From assembly GCA_006176705.1 (NCBI GenBank), contig QRFJ01000785.1, positions 1-64,000 on the forward strand: 64,000 nucleotides of DNA, written 5' to 3'. The DNA comes from Cocos nucifera (taxonomy: Eukaryota; Streptophyta; Magnoliopsida; Arecales; Arecaceae). The notes beneath the pieces were generated by a model. That model searched no databases and had not been told where the DNA came from. It was given only the letters and a program-made list of their open reading frames with translations. The position numbers and the translations under genes were made by a program. This document shows positions 55,573 to 64,000 of this stretch, piece by piece (positions within the stretch are counted from its first letter, which is position 1; every line of letters starts with the position of its first letter).

Positions 55573-58500
55573 TGTTGTCATCAGGAATGAATTTGATGAT
55601 TACAAAATATTGGAGCATAATTTTAATAGTAACATTTTTCAAGAATATCAAAGATTACTTTTGTCGAAGGAAAAAGGCTGTTGAATGACTCCATATTTAA
55701 TTGAAGATCTATTGAGTCAAATGAAATAATTTGTGAAGAGTTTTGACGTAAGAAACTTCATCTCTTAAAATCCAAGCTGACATGCCTTTGATTCACGCCA
55801 GCCTTAGCATGGCACGCTATTATTCATTAGCTTGGCACACAATCGAGCCAGCTTGATTTAGAGTCGAGCTAGCACTCTCAAAGTGGCAAAAGATGAGTTA
55901 CAGAGTTCTACTATTCAAGCCAACTCGAAGCTTTACCAAGATGACTATCTCAAGTCAGTAGAAAAGTGATTTTTTAAGTTTGCCATTCGAACCAGCCTGA
56001 AGCTCCAATGAGTCGACTGTCTCAGATCGATAGAAGTACTATTTCTCAAGACTGCCAATTAAGCCAGCCTTTTTAGTGAGGCAGAATGTCGATTTGCCAA
56101 GAAATACTACTCGAGTTGGTTCGAAGCAAGAATCAAGCCAGCTTCACATAATCTGATAGGTGCAATGGTTAGTTCTGCAAAAGTTTGCTTTCATTCAGAA
56201 CTTTTTTTCAACTGTTATTTTTTATCTCCAATGGTAATAATCGACCAGAATCCATGTCAAATCATCTGGATCCTTTTGAAAATGATTGAGAATAAAGAAA
56301 AAAGAAAAATATAAAAGAAAAATTTTGTTCATTAAGAAAAAAGGGCACTTTGAGTAAAATCTATCTCCAAGAAAGTTCACCTACTCTCATTCAATTCTTT
56401 CTTGAGTTTTCTATGTGCATTCAAAAAGGAAAGAGAGGATTTATTGGTACCAATCAAGGCATCCTTAAAAGAAAGCTTCATCGACAACAATCCAATCAAA
56501 AATAGGATTTTCTTTGTTGTATTTACTTCTCATACAACTTTATTATAAAAGTTTTAGCAGGGGTTGAAACTTAAAGGGTTATAGTTATACCAAACTTAGT
56601 TTAGTTTGGGGGAGCCTTAGGTAAAGACTTGTAAAAGTTTAGATTGGTTAACCTAGAATAAAATCAATTGGATTTGTTTGTGAGCCTGGTGACAACAAAC
56701 ATGCTATAATTAGGTGATTATAGTAAAAATTTTTAAGAGATTGCTTGGAGAGTGGATGTAGATGCTAGAGGAGCACCGAACCACCATAAATTTATTGTGT
56801 TTGTGTGTGTATGCTCTATCTTCTCTATTGCTTTTATTTTCTATTCTTCAGTAATCTTATCTTCAGCACACATTCACTCTTGCACTACACTCTATTACTC
56901 AGGCTGGTTAAAAATTATAATAACTCAATTCATCCTCCCCTCTTGGGTTATTTACGTTAGATATATGTGCCCTAGAAGTCAGAATTGGCTGACACTTATA
57001 ATACACTTTTAGGGGCAAAATTATAATTTTGACTATAATCAATAAAATGGGTTATTTTCTATCACATATGTGTATTTAGTGACTGTGATACATCCTTTGA
57101 GTTAATGGTAATGATAATTCATATTTTCAAGAGTTGAAAATTTAAGACATGAATAATCATTATTAACTCATAAAATGCTCCCGACCATAGGATCATCATG
57201 AGGATGGTGATTAATCCAAAAGGTTGGTGTACAATCGCTTCTCTTTAGTAGATGAGTCTTGAGTCTATGGTGTGGAGACACTGGAGTGAAAGTATAGGTA
57301 CTCATTAGAGAATGAGGGCATTGAGCATGACCACCTCGAGTAGTCATTAGGAAGTCTACCTTCTCGTCAATGACTGACTCGATGCTGCAGTAAGTGTGTC
57401 TGGTTCTTTGATCTAAGGTGCATCAGCAGTTCACCTTGAGGGTGTTATATTTTGACTACACCATTACTCGGTCTCCTAGCCATTCGGAACCCTAAGGTGT
57501 ATGTTGGCTATAGCATGTTCATTATAGAAACTGGATTGCATCAAGATGGAATCTATCTACCTCGGTGGTAGAGGAGCAGCCCTATGTTGATCATGAGAAT
57601 CAAGTCTAGAAGCCCATGGCCATGGCAGAGTGAAATAATAGAAAGAGTTTCTATTTAGAATTTCACATCGGACCTGAATCGAATGATTACATCATATGAT
57701 AGAAACTAGGGTTTGACGAGTTCACCTTAACCCTAATCTGATCGGAGCTCAAGATAGAAGAACTTAATCACATAGGTAGCTGCACCAAGAGGTTCGCATT
57801 CATCTCTGATGGGTTGCCACCATATACTACTAGGTGTCACTGGTGAATTTTGGAAGCAATTAGAATGATTTAGATGATCGATCATTCTAGCTGTTCGAAT
57901 CAGAAGAGTTTTAATCCATCGAAAGGAGTTTCGATGATGTCGATGATAGAGATCATGACATATCCCATTATCATACAGAACTGAACCTAACTGGGTCACA
58001 TAAATAAGGGTTTGAATCTGGTGATCATCAATTAAACTGATCCAGTTCAATTGATCTGAATGAGATTCAATTAGGTTCAAGAAAATCGTGCTAGCACTCG
58101 ATTGAACCTAACGTTCTTCTTTTACTATCATAAATAGTTGTCCTAACTGAGCCAAAGGAGTTTGTGCTCGATTAGAAGCCTTCACTTGGTCTGACTGGAG
58201 CCTGTTCAAATTAGAAAAGGATTATCTTATTTTATAAAATAATACCTGCCATTTTTGGTCATCTATCATTTCTCGTCCTTTGACTTTGGTCAAAAGTTGA
58301 CCTTTGACTGGTCAAATGTTGACCATTAATACTTTGACTTTTATCCACATATCACGCACCTATTGAAGAGCTGGTAGGGGCTTGTCCTCCTACCAGAACC
58401 TAGCAAGGAGGAGGGCACACGCCACCCTTGGCGTGCGCCCAAGCTGGAGGCGCCCAAAAGTTCCTGTTGGACAGGGACTCCATCTCCTTTTTAGAATCCA

Positions 58501-59242
58501 AATAGACTCCTCCTAAGAACCAAGTTTGACTAGTCTTAGGTGCCATCTAAAGAGGAATCCAAGGGACTCTATTTTTACCAATCAGATTTAGATCTGATTT
58601 CACAAAGGATTGTGATTGGTTGGGAAGAAGAGGAGTTGGATCACGCATAGTCTATAAATAAGATCCTGCACCCAACTCAAAGAGAGCATGAATTCTCCAT
58701 GCCCAAGGCTGCATCTCTCTTCCTCCTCCATGCCAAGTCCATATTCTCCCTCTCCTCTCCATGCCCAAAGTAGTTTGGGATTTTAGTTGATGCGATTCAG
58801 ACGAGAGAAAGATGATTGAAAGCTAGAAGGCTGCACTGCTGCAAAGGACAACTGCCGATCTTCGAAAGGTGTTTTGAAGATGCTCCAAATCAGATTCAGA
58901 TCTAATTTTTTGAGACATGATAGAGAAGAAGAGGATCTCCAAATCTAGTCCGAGTGGATACTGATAGAGGTCAGGCATTTGCGTGGCTAGATCCAGAATC
59001 TTCTACTGCTTACAGGATCATCAAAGGATAATAGGTTTACCCTACATCAAGATAAATTAAATTTGATTTAATTTATTTAGATTTTATTTTAATTATTAGA
59101 ATAAATAAAAATTAGATCTAAAACATCCTAGATCTAATTTAGATCAAAGAAAAAAAATTTTGAAATATATCTCTTAATCCGATTAGATCTGAACGAACCC
59201 AGTCTGGGAAATCAGGATTTCCTTCAATTTAGTCGGGCAACA
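55573..59242 (+). repeat. 3' LTR of Element D, interrupted by solo LTR F
   Basis: It starts TGTTGTCATCAGGAATG and runs to 56954, then F, then GTCGGGCAACA (59232-59242), the same GGCAACA end as Element E. Net length is about 1.39 kb. The upstream half has repeated GCCAGCCTGAAGC / TCGAGCTAGC-type motifs (55850-56160), and TATAAAAG at 56310-56317 is the likely TATA box. A T-rich polyadenylation-type region follows. Confidence 0.8.
56955..59226 (+). mobile_element. F: solo LTR of the Copia B/H family
   Basis: 2272 bp, starting CGTTAGATATATGTGCCCTAG (TG mutated to CG) and ending TTTCCTTCA. The perfect TSD ATTTA (56950-56954 and 59227-59231) directly flanks both ends, and no PBS or internal sequence follows. 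That is the signature of recombination between two LTRs deleting the interior. TATAAATA at 58653-58660, as in Copia H but unlike TATATAAA in B. Open frames inside (for example 57733-58080) are shadows. Confidence 0.95.
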
Positions 59243-59742
59243 AGTATCAAAACAAATATATTGTAATGTATTAGAATAAAAATTTGAACAAGAATACATC
59301 ATTATGCTTGCTTCATGAATGCATCATTAAGCCTGCTTCATGATTCTTCAATAATTGATTCTTCAATAATTCAATAATTGTAGTCTTCTATAATTATGCT
59401 TTAAGTTTTTCATTAATTCAATAATTATGCTATAATTTATTCATTATTTTCTTGGTTATTCATTATTTACTTCAAGGTTTCATGTTCATGATACTATACC
59501 ATATCTCTCCCTCATTTTGTTATCAATCAAAAATATAGAAAAATTATAAGACATATATAAAGAAAAGACTTCATTGCATTGCATAAATATGTATTTTTAC
59601 AAGCAAAATGAGTATACTGTATACAAAAAGAGATCCAATATAGTACACCAACAATACATCATTAATACATTATAGCAAAGTATAACACATAACATAACAT
59701 ATACATAGTGAATCATCTAAGGAACATCCAAAAATCCTAAAT
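59243..59742 (-). other. 3' untranslated region of Element G, no gene
   Basis: AT-rich, with TTCAATAATTG repeats near 59340-59450. On the minus strand AACAAAATGAGGGAGAGATAT (about 59503-59523) corresponds to the AAAAAGAGGGAGAAGG tract of Element D. The G LTR is not reached before the D insertion. Confidence 0.55.
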
Positions 59743-60911
59743 CTAGTCCTCATCAAAGGGAAGGTCTATAGGTAAGGGAGAGTGGGCCTTTAAGGATGAG
59801 GCACCACTCCTTTTGCTCTTAGTCCTGCTAGATGGATCGGTAGAGTGGACAAGAAAGCCTATGTCAAATCTAGCGTACATCATAAATGGTAGTCTAGAAG
59901 TAGGCTAGGAAGGCTGGGAGGTCCGAGATGGCTAAGTACATCGATCGATTAGCTTGGAGAAGAAGATCTATCTAGAGAAGCCTATCAACGTCGACCTCTA
60001 GCGGTAGCTACAGTGGCCACTCCCGGTGCGATAGTCTCCATCTGTGCCACCAATTTTTCTATAGTGGTCAGAAGAGAAAGGATCCTAGAGCACTGATATT
60101 CTTCAAGGTTTTTGATCTTAGACTGTATCTGACCAACTCCTACCTTGATCCTCCTGAGGCAAGTAGTCTCTTGAGCTAGTATAGATACGTCACTGAGATC
60201 CTTTGGCCTATCTCATTGTTTAAAAGCTCCAATCCGATTAGACAGACTGGCCATCTCACTCCTCAGACTCTGAAGCTCTACCTGAACAAGTGAAGCAATC
60301 TGGTGTGCCTGTTGTGCCATGTTTTACTATTTCTCTATCCTTAGTCCATCCAACACCAACTCTGCAATTCTCCTCATCTGATCATTATGTAGCTAAGTGG
60401 AGGAAGGATAAGAAGGTTTCAAGGCTCATATAGGTGTCACTGGTAGGTTAGAAATAGTAGATGCTGCTATTATAGGAGTTTGAGGCTCTACTGCTGCTGG
60501 AGAAGGTGACTCTGACTTAGACTCTGACTATGCTCAGCTTGGCCCAGCCTCCTCTCTCTGTCTCTCCTATTTAGAGTTCCTCCTAATCCATCTCTATTGC
60601 AACTTATGGTAGCCCATTCGATGTAGCAACTGCTCATTATAGGTGTTAAAGTGCATCAGAATTCTCCTAGTCTCCCCCTTGAGAGATATCTTGAACTCTT
60701 TAAAGACTTGTGTCAATGCAATGCCATAAGGTTGGTAAGCTTTTGCTTTCTCCACTGCCTCTCTCATATAAGTGAACATCGATGCCGATAGGTTGAGCAA
60801 AAACTCTAGAGCATGTGCACCATAACAACCAAATCCCTCTCTGATATAAAGTCAAATTGACCCATCTTTAGAAATAAGATTCTCCCAATAATGTGGTGAA
60901 GTAGATGCATC
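59743..60911 (-). pseudogene. 3' (envelope-position) ORF of Element G, C-terminal part
   Basis: Entered from the Copia H insertion at 60911. HIIGRILFL and SERDLVVMVHML correspond to blocks in D and E. The segment 60800-60594 has AKAYQPYGIALTQVFKEFKI, TYNEQLLHRMGYHKLQ, matching E's PYEKFLTIIFREFGVDIED..LKRMDFKKM in spacing. A polar region follows with Ser/Pro runs and a helical stretch (60330-60050), ending PIDLPFDED and a stop at 59743-59745. A few stops and frame changes are present. The N-terminal half lies right of Copia H, off-window. Confidence 0.65.
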
Positions 60912-63216
60912 TGAAGGAAAATCTTGATTTCCTGGATCAAGTTCATTCAGATCTGATCAGATCAAAAGATATATTTCAAAAAAAAAAAATTTTGATCTAG
61001 ATCAGATCTAAGATATTTTAGATCTGATTATTATTAATTTAATAATTAAAATAAATTTAGATAAATTAAATTAAATTAAATTTATCTTGAAGTGGGTAAT
61101 CCTATTACCCATTGATGATCCTATAAGCAGCGGAAGGTTCTGGATCAAGCCATGCAAGTACCTGGCCTCTATCAGCTTGGACTGGATCTAGAGATCCTCT
61201 TCTTCTCTATCACATCTCCAAAAATTAGATCTAGATCAGATATGAAGGATCTTCAAAACTCTTTTCAAAGATCAGCAGTTGTCCTATGCAGCAGTGCAGC
61301 CTTCTAGCTTTCAATCGCCTTTCTCTCATCTGGATCGCACCAACCAAGGTCCAAAACTCCTTTTGGACGTGGAGAGGAGAGGGAGAAGATGGGTTTGGCA
61401 TGGAGGAAGAAGGAAGAGGCAGCCTTGGGGCGTGGGGTTTCAATTTATTTTTAATCTTTTTTTTTCAATGCTATTTGAGTTGGGCGTAGGGTCTTATTTA
61501 TAGACTGTCTGTGATCCAACTCCTCTCCTTCTAACTAATCACAACTCTTTATGAAATCAGATCTAAATTTGATTGGTGGAAATAGAGTTTCCTAGATTCC
61601 TCCTTAGAGGGTGCCTAAGACCAGTCAAAGTTGGTTCTTAGGAGAACTCTAATTGAAATCCAAAAAGAAGATGGAGTCCCTGTCCAACAGGGACTCCTGG
61701 GCGCCTCCAACCTGGGCGCCTCCAACTTTAGCGCATGCCTAGGGTGGCGTGCGCCCTCCTCCTTGGCAGGTTTTAGTAGGAGGACAAGCCCCCACCAGTC
61801 CTCCAATAGGTGCGTGACACTTGGATAGAAGTCAAAGTGTCTATGGTCAATATTTGACCAGTCAAAGGTAGACTTTTGACCAAAGTCAAAGAACGAGAAA
61901 TGGTAGGTGACCAAAAATGGCAGGTAATATTTTACAAAATAAGACAACCTTTTCTAACTTGGACAACCTCCAGTCAGACCATATGAAAGCCTCTGATTGA
62001 GCACAAACTCCTTTGGCTCAGACAGGATAACTTATTTATGATAGTAAAAGAAGAACGTTAGGTTCAATCGAGTGCTAGCACGATTTTCTTGAACCTAATT
62101 GAATCTCATTCAGATCAATTGAACTGAATCAATTCAATTGATGATCACCAGATTCAAACCCTTATTTGTGTGATCCCAGTTAGGTTCAGTTCTGTATGGT
62201 AATGGGATATGTCATGATCTCTATCATCGACATCATCGAAACTCCTTTCGATGGATCAGAACTCTTCTGATTCGAACAGCTAGAATGATCGATCATCTAA
62301 ATCATTCTAATTGCTCCCAAAATCCACCAGTGACACCTAGCAGTATATGGTGGCAACCCATCAGAGCTGAATGTGAACCTCTTGGTGCAGCTACCTGTGT
62401 GATTAAGTTCTTCTATCTTGAGCCCGATCAGATTAGGGTTAAGGTGAACTCGTCAAACCCTAGTTTCTGTCATATGATGTAATCATTCGATTCAAGTCCG
62501 ATGTGAAAATCTAAATAGAAACTCTTTCTATTATTTCACTCTGCCATGGCCATGGGCTTCTGGACTTGATTCTCATGATCATCATAGGGCTGCTCCTCTA
62601 CCACCGAGGTAGATAGATTCCATCTTGATGCTAATCCAGTTCCTACAATGAACATGCTATAGCCAACATACACCTCAGGATTTCCATATGGCTAGGAGAC
62701 CGAGTAATGGTGTAGTCAAACTATAACACCCTCAAGGTGAACTGCCGATGCACCTCAGGTCAAAGAACCAGACACACTACTGCAGCATCGAGTCAGTCAT
62801 TGATGAGAAGGTAGACTCCCTAATGACTACTCGAGGTGGTCATGCTCAGTGCCCTCATTCTCTAACGAGTACCTGTACTCTCACTTCGGTGTCTCCACAC
62901 CGTAGACTCAAGACTCATCTACTAAAGAGAAGTGATTGTACACCAACCTTTTGGATCAATCACCATCCTCGTGATGATCCTATGGTCGGGAGCATTTTAT
63001 GAGTTAATAATGATTATTCATGTCTTAAATTTTCAACTCTTGAAAATATGAATTATCATTACCATTAACTCAAAGGATGTATCACAGACACTAAATACAC
63101 ATATGTGATAGAAAATAACCCATTTTATTGATTATTAGTCAAAATTATAATTTTGCCCCTAGAAGTGTATTACAAGTGTCAGCCAATTCTGGCTTCTAGG
63201 GCACATATATCTAACA
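60912..63216 (-). repeat. 3' LTR of Copia H (minus orientation)
   Basis: 2305 bp; plus strand starts TGAAGGAAAATCTTG and ends TATATCTAACA, the reverse complement of TGTTAGATATA. TATAAATA on the minus strand at 61502-61495. It aligns along its whole length with solo LTR F. Open frames inside (61231-61947, 62285-62482, 62748-63002) are LTR shadows. Confidence 0.93.
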
Positions 63217-63230
63217 ATCTCCCACTTGTC
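63217..63230 (-). other. Polypurine tract of Copia H
   Basis: GACAAGTGGGAGAT on the minus strand, between the pol stop (TAG, 63231-63233) and the LTR start TGTTAG. Confidence 0.85.
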
Positions 63231-64000
63231 CTAAAGCCAATTGGCTACAAGTCTAAGTCCCATCTTCTCAAGGTGGGCTTCGATCTTCTGCTGGCCCAAC
63301 GGCTTTGTAAGTGGGTCTGCCACATTATCTGTGGAGTTGACTCTCTTGACCTCGACATAACCCTTTTCGAGGTAATCGCGATGAGGTGGTATCGCCGCTC
63401 AATGTGCTTGGATTTTTGGTGAGACCTCGGCTCCTTAGCAAGGGCTATGGCGCCATTGTTGTCGCAGTATAGAGGAATGGCATCTGATGGCATTACTCCA
63501 ATTTCTGCAGCAAACTTCTTGTACCAGAATGCTTCCTTCGCAGCCTCTGATGCAGCGATATATTCTGCTTCCATGGTGGAATCTGCTATCACCATTTGCT
63601 TGGAACTCTTCCAGCTGACAGCACCACCATTGCACACAAACAGACTCCCAGATGTCGACTTTCGATCATCTATATCGGACATGAAATCCGAGTCTGTGTA
63701 TCCTTGGACTTGGAGTTCTCCATTACCAAAGACCAACATCATATCCTTAGTTCTTCTTAAGTACTTAAGGATACATTTCACAGAAGTCCAGTGTTCTTCA
63801 TCCTGGATTTGACTGATATCTGCTTGTGACACTCACAGCATGGGCTATATCAGGTCGTGTACATAGCATGGCATACATGAGGCTCCCTATTGCAGAAGCA
63901 TAAGGGATCTTGCTCATGCGTTCTATTTCCTTAGGTGTGCTAGGGCACATCTTCTTGGAAAGATGAATACCATGTCTGAAGGGTATTAATCCCCTCTTAG
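63231..64000 (-). pseudogene. pol: pol of Copia H, RT end and RNase H
   Basis: From the right edge: HGIHLSKKMC, KIPYASAIGSLMYAMLCTR and AVSVTSRYQSNPG. A 1-base insertion at about 63801 shifts the frame before EEHWTSVK. The run 63800-63390 is clean: GYTDSDFMSDIDDRKSTSGS, WKSSKQMVIADSTMEAEYIA and LYCDNNGAIALAKEP, with RNase H acidic residues present (D in YTDSD, E in MEAEY, D in CDNN). A 1-base deletion at about 63380, after HIERRYHL, shifts the frame again; the original frame continues as DPLTKPLGQQK and ends at TAG 63231-63233. So the copy has two small indels and otherwise good coding content. Confidence 0.88.

Larger units (their letters stand above)
38663..59242 (+). mobile_element. Element D: Sirevirus-like Copia with 3' ORF, left part off-window, carrying four insertions
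   Basis: The visible part holds the promoter-like region and 3' ORF (38954-55058, interrupted), repeated purine tracts and the 3' LTR (55573-59242, interrupted by solo LTR F). Its gag-pol and 5' LTR would lie left of CACTA-1, off-window. The Sirevirus assignment is by the 3' ORF, multiple purine tracts, LTR form (TGTTG... with an AACTCAATTCATCCTCCCCTCTTGGG 3' region cut by F) and likeness to Element E. The bases after its right end are AGTAT; the matching left TSD copy is outside the window. Confidence 0.75.
59243..64000 (-). mobile_element. Element G: Sirevirus-like Copia, minus strand, partial
   Basis: The outermost visible element. Its 3' ORF (59743-60911) and 3' untranslated region (59243-59742) lie between D and Copia H; the rest lies beyond the right edge and, on the far side of D, beyond the left edge. 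Identification rests on the 3' ORF and a downstream purine tract like those of D and E. No LTR of G is in the window. Confidence 0.55.
60912..64000 (-). mobile_element. Copia H: LTR retrotransposon of the B/F family, partial, minus strand
   Basis: The 3' LTR is at 60912-63216, with the PPT and the end of pol above it; the element continues off the right edge. The pentamer left of the LTR is GCATC (60907-60911); its partner is outside the window. Sequence is less decayed than Copia B: the terminal TG and CA are intact and pol has only small indels, suggesting the youngest family member here. Confidence 0.9.

Overview
The window is repeat-rich plant nuclear DNA, most likely from a monocot and probably a palm. 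That guess rests on overall resemblance to palm Copia, Sirevirus and CACTA families, not on a search. I find no cellular gene, tRNA, rRNA or CRISPR. Almost every base belongs to a stack of mobile elements inserted into one another. Boundaries were placed from terminal repeats, target-site duplications (TSDs), primer-binding sites (PBS) and polypurine tracts (PPT), and in several cases by showing that the interrupted reading frame resumes on the far side.

Order of nesting, outermost first. Element G is a Sirevirus-like Copia on the minus strand (59243-end). It contains Element D, a Sirevirus-like Copia on the plus strand (visible at 38663-59242, left end off-window). D contains CACTA-1, a plus-strand TNP2-type transposon (1-38662, left end off-window). 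CACTA-1 contains CACTA-2 (1326-7419, TSD ATA) inside its TNP2 gene, and Copia A (8934-36364). Copia A contains Copia B (15852-32345, TSD ATGGA). Copia B contains Gypsy C (21238-27339, TSD AGTTA), a gag-only element with a large minisatellite and an assembly gap (23598-24569). D also contains CACTA-3 (39990-44721, TSD AGA), the minus-strand Sirevirus E (45027-54905) and solo LTR F (56955-59226, TSD ATTTA). G also contains Copia H (60912-end, minus strand), of the same LTR family as B and F. The nest G>D>CACTA-1>A>B>C is six levels deep.

Coding content is transposon-derived and mostly decayed: TNP2 with DUF4218 and DUF4216; two PF03004-like second CACTA genes; gag, protease, integrase, reverse transcriptase and RNase H of Copia A, B, E and H; gag of Gypsy C; and three copies (D, E, G) of a 3' 'putative plant transposon protein' ORF in the position of the Sirevirus envelope-like ORF.

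The most interesting signal is regulatory. In both D and E, just upstream of that 3' ORF, there is a short motif otherwise found in the same element's LTR. It is followed by a TATA-like box lying about 145 bp before the ATG. In E the motif is the palindrome CTTAGTCGACTAAG. This looks like a candidate internal promoter built from LTR-type parts. Other points of interest are a foldback sequence shared by two different CACTA elements, a conserved untranslated leader shared by Copia A and B, and a hairpin-core minisatellite in Gypsy C.
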